Source of the DNA: Myxococcus virescens
GTDB taxonomy: Bacteria; Myxococcota; Myxococcia; Myxococcales; Myxococcaceae
Assembly (NCBI RefSeq): GCF_900101905.1
Contig: NZ_FNAJ01000001.1
Coordinates: 1,124,862-1,188,861 of the forward strand
Direction: 5' to 3'
Length of the DNA: 64,000 nt
Below, piece after piece: positions 9,234 to 17,344 of this stretch. Positions within the stretch are counted from its first letter, which is position 1, and each line of letters opens with the position of its first letter. The notes under the pieces were generated by a model. It did no database searches. It was not told the origin of the DNA and saw only the letters and a program-made list of their open reading frames with translations. A program made the translations under genes and the position numbers.

Positions 9234-10577
9234 GTGGAGACCCTTGTCCGAATCGCGGAGAGCCTCGGCCGCTTCTCTTCGCGCTTCGTCCCCAGCGCGT
9301 TCGCCATCGCCGTCCTGCTCACGCTGCTCACCATGGCGCTGGCCACCGGCTGGGCCGGCGCCGCGCCGCCCGCCGTGCTGGACGCCTGGGGCGGCGGCTT
9401 CTGGGAGCTGCTCGGCTTCTCCATGCAGATGGCGCTGGTGATGTTCACCGGCTACCTGCTGGCCCTCACCGGCCCCGTGCGCGCGTTGCTGGAGCGCGCG
9501 GCGCGGGTGCCACGCACGCCCCGGGGCGCGGCGGCGTGGATGGCCTTCGTCTCCATGGCCCTGGCCTACGTCAACTGGGGGCTGTCCCTGGTGGCCAGCG
9601 CCATGCTGGTGCGCTTCATGGTGAAGCGCCGGCCGGATGTGGACTACCGGCTGCTGGTGGCGTGCGCGTACTTCGGCCTGGGCGCCACCTGGCACTCGGG
9701 CCTGTCCGCCTCCGCGCCGCTGCTGGTGGCCACGCCGGGCCACTTCCTGGAGAAGAGCCTGGGCGTGCTGCCCATCGACAGGACGCTCTTCTCGCCCTTC
9801 AACATCGGCCTCACGCTGGCCGTGGTGGCGGGGCTGACGCTGCTGGCGTGGGTGCTGCACCCCAAGCCGGAGAACACCGTCCGCGTGGACCCGGCGGTGC
9901 TGGAGTCCCTGGGCGACTTCACCCCGCCCCCGCGCCCGGCGGAGCGAAGCTTCGCCCTGTGGCTGGACCACTCGCGGCTGCTCAACACCGTCATCGGCAT
10001 CCTGGGGCTCGTGTGGCTGGCGCGGCACCTGTGGATGAATGGAGGCTGGCGCGCGCTCAACCTCAACGTGGTGAACTTCACCTTCCTGGTGCTGGCGGTG
10101 CTGCTGCACGGCACCCCCGCGCGGCTGCTCAAGGCCAGCGAGGAGGCCGGCACCGTGCTGCACGGCATCGTCCTCCAGTTCCCGCTGTACGCGGGCATCT
10201 ACGGCATCTTCAAGGCCACCGGCCTGACGGAGCGCATCGGCGAGCTGTTCGTGTCGCTGTCCACGCGCGAGACGTTCCCCGCCATCGTCTACCTGTACAG
10301 CGGCGTGGTGAACTACTTCGTCCCCTCCGGCGGCTCGAAGTGGGCCATTGAAGCGCCCTACCTCCTGGACGCCGCGACGCGGCTGGGCGTGGCGCCGGAG
10401 AAGGTCGTGCTGGCGTATGCGTGGGGCGACATGGCCACCGACCTCATCCAACCCTTCTGGGCGCTGCCGCTGCTGGCCGTGGCGCGCTTGGAGTTCAAAG
10501 AGCTCCTGGGATTCCTGCTGGTGGCCTTCCTCGTGTACCTGCCGCTGGTGACGCTGGCCTTCTTCCTCTTCGGCTGA
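9234..10577 (+). CDS. atoE: AtoE-type short-chain fatty acid transporter
   Basis: This 447-residue, strongly hydrophobic protein has about a dozen membrane segments and matches the length of the AtoE family (TIGR00366), which imports short-chain fatty acids such as acetoacetate or butyrate. Recognisable stretches are AYVNWGLSLVASA near 103, YFGLGATWHSGLSASAPLL near 145 and the C-terminal FVPSGGSKWAIEAPY. The start is a GTG at 9234 preceded by AAGGAG at a good distance. No CoA transferase or thiolase genes for short-chain fatty acid catabolism are next to it. It is divergent from FUSC across a 177-bp gap. Confidence 0.9.
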   Translation: METLVRIAESLGRFSSRFVPSAFAIAVLLTLLTMALATGWAGAAPPAVLDAWGGGFWELLGFSMQMALVMFTGYLLALTGPVRALLERAARVPRTPRGAAAWMAFVSMALAYVNWGLSLVASAMLVRFMVKRRPDVDYRLLVACAYFGLGATWHSGLSASAPLLVATPGHFLEKSLGVLPIDRTLFSPFNIGLTLAVVAGLTLLAWVLHPKPENTVRVDPAVLESLGDFTPPPRPAERSFALWLDHSRLLNTVIGILGLVWLARHLWMNGGWRALNLNVVNFTFLVLAVLLHGTPARLLKASEEAGTVLHGIVLQFPLYAGIYGIFKATGLTERIGELFVSLSTRETFPAIVYLYSGVVNYFVPSGGSKWAIEAPYLLDAATRLGVAPEKVVLAYAWGDMATDLIQPFWALPLLAVARLEFKELLGFLLVAFLVYLPLVTLAFFLFG

Positions 10578-10659
10578 GCGGCGACGCGGGCTGTGGTAGA
10601 CCCAGCCTGGCAAGGCGGGCCTGGGGGCCTGTCACATCACGAGAACGAGGGGACTTGAG

Positions 10660-11160
10660 ATGGCGAAGATGCTGACGCGGGGCCTGCTGTGCGCGGTGCT
10701 GGGAATGTCGCCGGTGGCCATGGCGCAGGACGCGGAGCCCGCCGCCGCACAGGTGAAGGCGCCGGACGCGGACGCGGTGCGTGACACCTGGAACTACTTC
10801 TACAAGGGCCAGGGCCAGGGCCCCGTGCTGGTGGAGGCCAAGGTCTGCACCGAGGTCGCCAAGGAAGGCCCCAACAAGTACGAGTGCATCGCGGAAGTCG
10901 GCCCGGAAGGCATCAAGGCCGGGACCAGCGTGATGCTGTGGCAGGCCTACCTGGTGCCGCAGGGCGACTCCGTCGAGGACATCATGGTGCAGTCGAAGCA
11001 GGGCACCGTCGTGCGTGAGACGAAGGACGTGAAGATCAAGGGCGAGGGCTGGCGCGCGCGGCAGTGGACGGGCCTGCGGCTGAACAAGCCTGGCGCCTGG
11101 ACGGTGTCGGTGCTGCGCGGGGACCAGGTGCTGAAGGAGATTCAGGTCAAGGTGCTCTGA
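10660..11160 (+). CDS. Exported hypothetical protein (DUF2914-like)
   Basis: The 166-residue product begins with a clean signal peptide (KMLTRGLLCAVLGMSPVAMAQ, cut probably after AMA). The mature part ends WTGLRLNKPGAWTVSVL followed by a short strand, which resembles the DUF2914 pattern of an all-beta domain ending in a G-x-WTV strand; I hold this family name loosely. It should be periplasmic. A GGGGACTTGAG ribosome site precedes the ATG, and a hairpin terminator follows 31 bp after the stop, so it is probably a single-gene unit. Confidence 0.78.
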   Translation: MAKMLTRGLLCAVLGMSPVAMAQDAEPAAAQVKAPDADAVRDTWNYFYKGQGQGPVLVEAKVCTEVAKEGPNKYECIAEVGPEGIKAGTSVMLWQAYLVPQGDSVEDIMVQSKQGTVVRETKDVKIKGEGWRARQWTGLRLNKPGAWTVSVLRGDQVLKEIQVKVL

Positions 11161-11191
11161 TTCACCCCTGAAGCAGGTGGAAGCACCTCAG

Positions 11192-11231
11192 CGCCCGCCG
11201 GCGGCCCTCAGGCCACCTGGCGGGCGTTTGC
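11192..11231 (+). terminator. Rho-independent-type terminator
   Basis: CGCCCGCC at 11192-11199 pairs perfectly with GGCGGGCG at 11219-11226, followed by TTTGCGTT. It closes the exported-protein gene ending at 11160. Confidence 0.6.
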
Positions 11232-11396
11232 GTTGGCGCACCCGGCACACACCTACCCCCAAGGCCGGGCAGTCCGTCGTTTTTCCCCCGACGTTCCCTG
11301 CCGGACAGGGAGTTTTTTCAGCGCGCCGACACCCGCCTCTGCCCCGAGGGCAATGTTCCGCCCATCTCCAGAGGGGAGCCGCCCCATCACGGCGTC

Positions 11397-11412
11397 TGGC
11401 AATGCCCTTGCA
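11397..11412 (+). promoter_or_regulatory. Sigma-54-type (-24/-12) promoter
   Basis: TGGCAATGCCCTTGCA has GG and GC separated by exactly 10 bases and matches the RpoN consensus TGGCACRNNNNTTGCW at all fixed positions except C6 and R7. It lies 69 bp before the lipoprotein start at 11481, inside a 320-bp gap that otherwise holds only the terminator at its left end and a purine-rich leader. Transcription would need an enhancer-binding protein. Confidence 0.6.
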
Positions 11413-11480
11413 CAAGAGGTTCTGCGGTTGAGGGGCAGGGGGTTGTCGGGGCTGGGGTTGGGGGAGAGACCGGGGCGGGG

Positions 11481-12866
11481 ATGGTGGGGCGGCGGCGATG
11501 GGCAATCGGGGTGCTGGCGTTCGGGCTTCTCCTCGTGGGGTGCGGGGAGAGGGCGCACGCGGCAGCCCGCGCCCCGGGCTTGGAGGTGGCGGGGTCGGCT
11601 GCAGGTGAGGGCGAGGGGGTCCTGGCGTGGACGCGTCCGCTGGTTCTGGGGGACAGCGAAGCGCCACATGCCGTGGTGGCTCCCGACGGGGACGTCCTCG
11701 TCGCGGCGACCTACCGTGAGCCTCTGGACCTTGGGGGAGGCTCCCTGCCCTTCAACCACGTATCGAGCGCGCCGCACCTGCTGGTGGCGCGCTTCTCTTC
11801 GGAAGGCACCCTGCGCTGGGCGCACGGGCTGACACCGGAGGCAGACACCGCGCGCGCGCACGTGGGCGGGCTCACCGTGGATGGCGAAGGCAACGCGTGG
11901 CTGGGCGGCGTCTCCGCTGGCTTCGCGCTGGGCGCGGTGAAAATCCCGCCCGGAGCCTTCCTGGCCCGGCTGTCGCCCCAGGGCGCGCTGGAGCGCGTGC
12001 GGAACTTCGACGGCACGGGCGCGCTCACCGTCAATGCGCTCGCGCCGGACGGCACTGGCGGCGTGGTGCTGGTGGGAGACTTCCAGGGCCAGCGCGACTT
12101 CGGCGACGGCGTGAGGGAATCTCCACCGGGCCAGCGCTCCGCCTTCGCGGTGAGCCTGGACGCCAGCGGCCAGACGCGCTGGAGCCGCACCTGGACCGCG
12201 GGGGGCGAAGGCCTGGTGACGGCCCGGGCCGTGGCGGTGGATGTCTTTGGCGGCGTGCACGTCGCGGGGGCCTATGCGGGTTCCGTCTGCTTTGGCGGGC
12301 CGGCGCTCGTCACGGTGCGGCAGCGCACGCCTTTCGTGCTGAAGCTGTCTTCGGACGGCGAGCACGCCTGGAGCCGGGACTTGCGTGGCACCGAGGGCAC
12401 CGCCAATGCCCTGGCGGTGGGGCCTGACCGCGTCTTCGTCGGAGGGAACTTCTCCGGGCGCTTCTACTTCCGGGGGAAGCCTCACACCTCCAACGGCTAT
12501 CAGGGCTTCGTGACTGTCTTTGATACCCATGGCAAGGAACGCTGGGCGCGCTCCTTCGCGGCCACCGCCACCGCGCTGGCCACGGATGATGCCGGGCAGC
12601 TCACCCTGGCGGGCTCGCATGATGGCGGGCTGGATTTGGGCGGCGGCGGCGTGCCCGCGGGCCTCTACGTGGCCCGGTTCCACCCGGAGGACGGTGCTTC
12701 GCTCTGGGTGCGCAGCTTCACCAGTCCAAGCCCCACCCTGGCGCGCACGGTGGCGGTGGATTCGAGCGGCCACACGGTGGCGGCGGGCGCGTTGGCGCGC
12801 TCGCTTCCAGAAGGCACGCCCTACCCTCGCCCGCGGGATGGATTCCTCCTGCGACTGAGGCCCTGA
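11481..12866 (+). CDS. Lipoprotein with repeated beta-propeller-like (SBBP-type) blades
   Basis: The product is 461 residues, with a lipoprotein signal ending at Cys21 (GLLLVGC). The rest consists of about seven repeats of roughly 50 residues with a hydrophobic strand (for example VNALAPDGTGGVVLVGDFQG, VDVFGGVHVAGAYAG, LATDDAGQLTLAGSHDG) and a following W.R. or FV..L strand. This is the look of SBBP-type repeats, which fold as beta propellers in outer-membrane or secreted myxobacterial proteins. No catalytic motif is visible, so a binding or scaffold role is inferred. A sigma-54-type promoter precedes the gene. Confidence 0.85.
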   Translation: MVGRRRWAIGVLAFGLLLVGCGERAHAAARAPGLEVAGSAAGEGEGVLAWTRPLVLGDSEAPHAVVAPDGDVLVAATYREPLDLGGGSLPFNHVSSAPHLLVARFSSEGTLRWAHGLTPEADTARAHVGGLTVDGEGNAWLGGVSAGFALGAVKIPPGAFLARLSPQGALERVRNFDGTGALTVNALAPDGTGGVVLVGDFQGQRDFGDGVRESPPGQRSAFAVSLDASGQTRWSRTWTAGGEGLVTARAVAVDVFGGVHVAGAYAGSVCFGGPALVTVRQRTPFVLKLSSDGEHAWSRDLRGTEGTANALAVGPDRVFVGGNFSGRFYFRGKPHTSNGYQGFVTVFDTHGKERWARSFAATATALATDDAGQLTLAGSHDGGLDLGGGGVPAGLYVARFHPEDGASLWVRSFTSPSPTLARTVAVDSSGHTVAAGALARSLPEGTPYPRPRDGFLLRLRP

Positions 12867-12875
12867 GGGGGAGCC

Positions 12876-12892
12876 GGCGCGGAGCCCGCGCC
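12876..12892. terminator. Short bidirectional hairpin between converging genes
   Basis: GGCGCGG, loop AGC, CCGCGCC forms a perfect 7-bp stem in the 27 bp between two converging genes. There is no T tract, so termination is inferred from position. Confidence 0.4.
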
Positions 12893-12893
12893 T

Positions 12894-13703
12894 TCAGCAC
12901 GTGAGCAGCACGGCCCTGCTGTCCACGTTGAGGACCTGGGGCCCCGCGGGCAGCGCCACCAGCGGCGTGTCCCAGTGCGAGTGGCCACAAATTACCAACA
13001 GGTCGTCACGGGCCGGCAGGCCCTCTCGGATGGCCGCGCTTCCACGCATGCGCGTTCCAGGCACATCGGGTCCCTGGTGGAGCACCAGCAGCTCCGGGTC
13101 CTGTCGTATGACGTCACGAAGGCGCCGAAGAAACGCCTCCTCGTCGCGCCGGCCCGGCTTGTCCGGACGGCCGATGATGCCGCTCACGCCGCCCACTCGA
13201 AGCCCATCCACATCCACCACGTCGCCATCGAGCATCCGCTGCTCCGGACGCTGGCGGAAGAACTGCGCCCGCTCGCGCGCGGCGCCAAAGGTGTCGTGAT
13301 TTCCCGCCACGCCCGCCACCCAGCGAAACTGCTGTCCAAAGGCATCCCATACGGACCGCACGTCCCCGGACGCCCCCCGCACCAGCGCGGTGTCGTCGGC
13401 GAACAGGTCCCCCGCCAGCACCACGCCCGTGTGCTCGAGCGGGGGCAACATGCCCTCCGCGCTCAAGGACGCGAGCCCATCCGCCAGGACTTCTCCCAGC
13501 AGGGCCACCGCGCCCCCCAGCAGCGCGCGAGGCGCCACGCCCTGCAGGTCCGACGTCACCACCAGGGCATCCAGCCCCGCTGGCAATGCGTCAACCTTCC
13601 CCTGCAGGAGAGGCAGGTTCTGGGTTTCGGTTCCACCTCGGGGTGCCGCGGAGAGATAGGGCCACAGGTACGACGGTTCCGCTTCGAGCTTCAGGATTCG
13701 CAT
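12894..13703 (-). CDS. Metallophosphoesterase (calcineurin-like)
   Basis: The product is 269 residues from the ATG at 13703; the frame upstream of it is a likely non-coding extension. The motif order of the calcineurin-like phosphoesterase fold is present in modified form: TSDLQG (instead of DxH) near residue 49, GDLFADD near 97, GNHDTF near 134 and GHSHWDTPL near the C terminus. The substrate may be a phosphomonoester, diester or nucleotide and cannot be told from these motifs. The missing histidine in motif I is worth noting but occurs in some members. No signal peptide is present. The next gene upstream lies about 100 bp away on the same strand. Confidence 0.85.
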   Translation of the reverse strand: MRILKLEAEPSYLWPYLSAAPRGGTETQNLPLLQGKVDALPAGLDALVVTSDLQGVAPRALLGGAVALLGEVLADGLASLSAEGMLPPLEHTGVVLAGDLFADDTALVRGASGDVRSVWDAFGQQFRWVAGVAGNHDTFGAARERAQFFRQRPEQRMLDGDVVDVDGLRVGGVSGIIGRPDKPGRRDEEAFLRRLRDVIRQDPELLVLHQGPDVPGTRMRGSAAIREGLPARDDLLVICGHSHWDTPLVALPAGPQVLNVDSRAVLLTC

Positions 13704-13804
13704 GGCGCCAGGGTCGCCCCGGGCAGCGCCATCCTGACAGCCACGGTTCGCCCCGGCTGGGGCCACGACCTCGGGCCCCAGCGAATCAAATACGCAGACA
13801 GCGA

Positions 13805-14368
13805 TTAGAACAGCCGCAGCAGGGTCAACGAAACGTTCGCCGTGGCGGAGCTCACGCCGCCGAGGATGCACTGGGTCACCCCGGGCACGGACGACACGTC
13901 CATCGTCTTGATGGCGAGCGCGTTCTCATACCGGCCGCTGGAGACCCGGCCCAGCAGCGTCACCATCGTCATCCCCACCGGCCGCACATCCACCCCACCG
14001 AGGAACTCGATGACGCTCTGCGAGCCGTCATTCCAGGTCACGGTGTTCTGGGTGGGCACGCTCGCCATCAGACAGCTCGCCGCGCCATTCCCGGTGATGG
14101 TGAACGAACCCAAGGCAATCCCAGGGTCCGTCGCGTCCAGACAGGACGAGAACTGCCCCGAGCCCGTCACGTCCACCAGACGGGCGAAGAGCGAGATGGC
14201 CGGCGTGTAGTTCTGGCTCTGGCTTCCCTGCATGCACTCGACCAGGGTGAACTCGGGTGGGGGAACCTGCGCGAACGCCGCCGCGGGAGCGACCGTGAAC
14301 GCCAGCGCGGCAATACCACTCACGCAACTGGCAACAGCGAATGAGGACTTGAGGGACAGACGCTTCAT
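13805..14368 (-). CDS. Exported hypothetical protein
   Basis: This 187-residue protein starts with ATG at 14368 after a strong GGAGGTCGCC ribosome site. The N terminus is a long signal peptide with a hydrophobic core (FAVASCVSGIAALAFTVAPAAAFA). The mature domain contains four cysteines, suggesting periplasmic disulphides, and ends in a hydrophobic beta-like stretch. I recognise no family. It lies upstream of the metallophosphoesterase on the same strand and could be co-transcribed with it. Confidence 0.75.
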   Translation of the reverse strand: MKRLSLKSSFAVASCVSGIAALAFTVAPAAAFAQVPPPEFTLVECMQGSQSQNYTPAISLFARLVDVTGSGQFSSCLDATDPGIALGSFTITGNGAASCLMASVPTQNTVTWNDGSQSVIEFLGGVDVRPVGMTMVTLLGRVSSGRYENALAIKTMDVSSVPGVTQCILGGVSSATANVSLTLLRLF

Positions 14369-14436
14369 GGCGACCTCCAATGCAGCGGGGGGAGGCGCCA
14401 AGATTGAGAGGCAGCCGGCATGCAGCCATTGCCTTG

Positions 14437-14484
14437 GAGAGCCGGCGCTCGTCATGCGCTCGCCAGTCTCCTCGGCCGGCTCTC
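14437..14484. repeat. 10-bp inverted repeat
   Basis: GAGAGCCGGC at 14437-14446 is the exact reverse complement of GCCGGCTCTC at 14475-14484. It lies in the 134-bp gap after the alpha/beta hydrolase stop and before the exported-protein start, and could act as terminator or operator; there is no T tract. Confidence 0.55.
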
Positions 14485-14502
14485 AGAAAATGAAAGGCGG
14501 GC

Positions 14503-15453
14503 TCAGTTCGCGTGCAGCCACTCGCGCAGCTTGGTGGTGGTCAGCGCGATGGCGCCTCGCGCCGCCGGCGTCTGCGCCAGCGCGTTGAGCATGACGAAGT
14601 CGTGATGCGTCCCCAGGAAGCGGACCTGGGTGACGTTGACGCCCGCCTCGGAGAGCTTCGCCGCGTAGGCCTCGCCCTCGTCACGCAGCACGTCGTTCTC
14701 GTCGGTGATGACCAGCGCGGGAGGCAGGCCCTTGAGCTGGTCCAGTGACGCCCGCAGCGGGGACACATGCGGGTCCACGCGCTTGCCGGCCTCCGGCAGG
14801 TAGGCATCCCAGAACCACTTCATCGCCTTGCGCGTCAGCCACGGCCCCTCCGCGAACTCCTGGTAGGAGCCGTTGTCGAAGTTGGCGTCGGTGACGGGAT
14901 AGAAGAGCACCTGGAAGCGGATGGACGGGCCCCCGCGCTCCTTCGCGAGCATGCTGACGACGGTCGCCATGTTCCCTCCGACGCTGTCTCCCACCAGCGC
15001 CATGCGGCGGGCATCCACGTTGAATTCGTCCGGATGCTCCGCCACGTACTTCGTCGCGGCATAGGCCTCTTCGATGGCCACGGGGAACTTGTTCTCAGGC
15101 GAGCGGCCATAGTCCACGAACACCGCGGCGACATTCGCCCCCTTGACCAGCTCCCGCACCAGCCGCTCGTGCGTCCTGGCATCTCCCATCACCCAGCCCG
15201 CGCCGTGGACGAACACCACCACCGGCAGGCGCTCCGTGCTCCCCTTCGGCCGGAAGAGCAGCGTCCGGACGGAGCCCCTGGGCCCCACGGGCAGCTTGCG
15301 CTCCTCCACGTCCGCGTCTGGCATGGGCACTGGAATCGACTGCGCCTCGAGGAGGACTTCCCGTGCCTGCTCTGGCGTCAGGGTGTACAGCGGCGGGCTG
15401 TTCGAGGCCGCCAGGTCCGAGACGAACTTCTGCGTGGAAGGGTCCAGGTTCAT
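14503..15453 (-). CDS. Alpha/beta hydrolase, hormone-sensitive-lipase type
   Basis: The product is 316 residues, the usual length for bacterial HSL-type esterases. It has an oxyanion-hole motif HGAGW at 83-87 (normally HGGG/A), the nucleophile elbow GDSVGG with Ser157, the acid Asp254 in ITDENDVLRDEG and the catalytic His284 in GTHHDF. It should hydrolyse short- to medium-chain esters in the cytoplasm, since no signal peptide is present. It is divergent from the MpaB-type gene at 15621 with a 167-bp gap between them. Confidence 0.92.
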   Translation of the reverse strand: MNLDPSTQKFVSDLAASNSPPLYTLTPEQAREVLLEAQSIPVPMPDADVEERKLPVGPRGSVRTLLFRPKGSTERLPVVVFVHGAGWVMGDARTHERLVRELVKGANVAAVFVDYGRSPENKFPVAIEEAYAATKYVAEHPDEFNVDARRMALVGDSVGGNMATVVSMLAKERGGPSIRFQVLFYPVTDANFDNGSYQEFAEGPWLTRKAMKWFWDAYLPEAGKRVDPHVSPLRASLDQLKGLPPALVITDENDVLRDEGEAYAAKLSEAGVNVTQVRFLGTHHDFVMLNALAQTPAARGAIALTTTKLREWLHAN

Positions 15454-15620
15454 GCGCGCTGCTCCTTGGTCCGGCGCCCGAGGACGGACGCCGCCGGAAA
15501 GGTGCCAACCCGGGCGCGAGCGTCAGCAACCATGCGGGCGAGGACCCGACGCGGCGCCAGCGGGCGCGGCAGGCCCTGTCTGGGCTAGACTCCGCGTTCG
15601 CATTCACAGAGGAGCGATGG

Positions 15621-16544
15621 ATGAACCGCTTCGCGCTGCGCGACCTCACGGACCGCCTCGACGCCCAGACCCAACACGAGGACATCGTCCGCATCCTCGC
15701 CACCCGGGAGTTCCCCTGGGACGTCGAACAGGCGCTCAGCTTCGCGCTGTTCCGCACCTACGCGGTGCCCAGCATCGGCGTCCTCCTGCACGACACAGGC
15801 GAGTTCACCCAGCGCACCCAGAAGCGCTACGACGACACCGTGCTCATCCTGGACACCATCCTGGAGCACGGCATGGCCAGCCAGGAAGGCCGGAGCGCCT
15901 TCCGGCGCATGAACCAGATGCACGGCGCCTATGACATCTCCAACGATGACATGCGCTACGTGCTCTCCACCTTCGTGGTGACGCCCGTGCGCTGGATTGC
16001 GGACTTCGGATGGCGGCCGTTCACGCCGCATGAAGTGACGGGATGGACGAACTACTACCGCGCCGTCGGCCGCCACATGGGCATCCAGGACATCCCGGAG
16101 ACCTACGAGGCCTTCACCTCGCTCATGGACGGATACGAAGCCAAACACTTCGCCTTTGACGCGCGCAGCAAGGCCGTCGCGGACGCCACCCTGGAGCTGC
16201 TCACCACCTTCCCGCCGACGAACCTCGCGCCCAAGCGGCTGGTCACCCTCTTCGCACGCACGCTGATGGAGGACGCCCTGCTGGACGCGTTCCACTACCC
16301 CCACCCGTCTGGCCTCAGCCGCAAGGTGTTCCGTCTGGCGCTCAAGGCGCGCGGCACGTTCGTCCGCTACGCGCTGTCTCCAAAGAAGGAGCCCGCCTAC
16401 GCCCGGCAGCGCGCGAACATCCGCAGCTACCCGAATGGCTACGCCGTCGAATCCTTGGGAACCTTCCCCAGGACGTGTCCCGTGAAGCATGGCGCCGCCG
16501 CGGAGGGCTCGCCTCAGCGCGCGCCGCCCAAGGGCGGCCCCTGA
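15621..16544 (+). CDS. Oxygenase MpaB family (DUF2236) protein
   Basis: The product is 307 residues from the ATG at 15621, which follows AGAGGAG. The fold marker of the MpaB/Lcp haem oxygenase group is the stretch RRMNQMHGAYDISNDDMRYVLSTFVVTP near residues 95-122, whose histidine is a likely haem ligand, followed by WRPFTPHEVTGW. Related proteins include the latex-clearing oxygenase Lcp and the fungal MpaB; the substrate here is unknown. A long in-frame extension to 15363 is rejected because it overlaps the divergent hydrolase promoter region and lacks similarity. Confidence 0.82.
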   Translation: MNRFALRDLTDRLDAQTQHEDIVRILATREFPWDVEQALSFALFRTYAVPSIGVLLHDTGEFTQRTQKRYDDTVLILDTILEHGMASQEGRSAFRRMNQMHGAYDISNDDMRYVLSTFVVTPVRWIADFGWRPFTPHEVTGWTNYYRAVGRHMGIQDIPETYEAFTSLMDGYEAKHFAFDARSKAVADATLELLTTFPPTNLAPKRLVTLFARTLMEDALLDAFHYPHPSGLSRKVFRLALKARGTFVRYALSPKKEPAYARQRANIRSYPNGYAVESLGTFPRTCPVKHGAAAEGSPQRAPPKGGP

Positions 16545-16695
16545 AGCACCCGGCGCCTCACGCTGTATGCCATCCGGGCACAGACCGGCGATTTCGTGGG
16601 AGAAAAGGCGCACACAGGAAACTTTCGCCCACATACCCCGACAATCATTTCAAGAAACACATCGCGGGGCCGCGAAGGCCCACGGGGGAAACGCC

Positions 16696-17085
16696 ATGTT
16701 CAAGGTCAAGCAGAACCACACGTTCCAGAATCCGATGCGGCAGCAGATCGACCAGACCACGCAGGGCAAGCAGAGCGACTACGCCCACGCGGTCGGCGGC
16801 GTGAACCAGATTCTCGACCGGCACGACATCGGCATCTCTTCGCGCTCCCAGGCCAGCGTCATCGACAACGTGAAGAAGGTGGAGACGGGGGAGCGCAGCG
16901 AGGTCAACGCCCACCAGCGCGAGGCCCTGAACTTCGGCCGGGACGCCTTCGAAAGCGCCAAGAAGGGCAACTACAAACAGGCGGGCGTGGAGGCCTTCGG
17001 CTCCACCGTCAATGGACTGGCCTCGCTGTTCAAGTCCATCTACACGGAGACGCCCAGCGAGAAGCAGGGCATCCCTCCCCACTGA
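16696..17085 (+). CDS. Small hypothetical protein
   Basis: This 129-residue protein is hydrophilic and rich in Gln, Asn and Ser. It begins MFKVKQNHTFQNPMRQQID and has no signal peptide. I do not recognise the family. The ATG at 16696 follows GGGGGAA at suitable spacing; an in-frame open stretch from 16489 has no ribosome site and overlaps the preceding gene. Its stop is immediately followed, in the same frame, by the remnant of an aldo/keto reductase, so it may sit at a former recombination junction. Confidence 0.7.
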   Translation: MFKVKQNHTFQNPMRQQIDQTTQGKQSDYAHAVGGVNQILDRHDIGISSRSQASVIDNVKKVETGERSEVNAHQREALNFGRDAFESAKKGNYKQAGVEAFGSTVNGLASLFKSIYTETPSEKQGIPPH

Positions 17086-17271
17086 GGTGGCGCGCTCCAG
17101 TTCGCCGCCGCGCCTTCTGTCGTCTCGTCCGTCATTCCTGGAGCGCGCCCCCCCGAACAGGTGAAGGCGACCGTGCAGTCCATGACGGTCGCGATTCCAG
17201 ACGCCTTCTGGGAGGCACTGAAGAAGGAAGGGTTGATTGCGCGAGACGCGCCCGTCCCCTCCATGGCCTGA
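17086..17271 (+). pseudogene. Relic: C-terminal fragment of an aldo/keto reductase
   Basis: Translation in the frame that continues straight past the TGA at 17083-17085 gives about 61 residues that read as the C-terminus of an aldo/keto reductase: ALQFAAAPSVVSSVIPGARPPEQV, then IPDAFWEALKKEGLI and RDAPVP before a stop at 17269-17271. VIPGAR..EQV is the cofactor-binding helix region of that family, and the FW.ELK.EGL ending is typical of the pyridoxal/fucose-dehydrogenase-like subgroup. The N-terminal 250 or so residues with the catalytic tetrad are absent, and no start codon with a ribosome site leads this piece. I read it as a decayed remnant. Confidence 0.8.
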
Positions 17272-17344
17272 CCACCGCCGCCTCCGGGCCTGGGTTCATT
17301 GCCGGGTGAGCTGTTTTTGCTAGGCTTACCCGCGCGAGGTGGAC

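Noticed and set aside
6933..10613. A 1226-codon minus-strand frame covering the FUSC gene and the AtoE-type gene
   Set aside because: Only the part from 9056 downward has the FUSC pattern; the upstream part is Arg/Gln/His-rich antisense to a clear transporter gene, a common effect of high GC.
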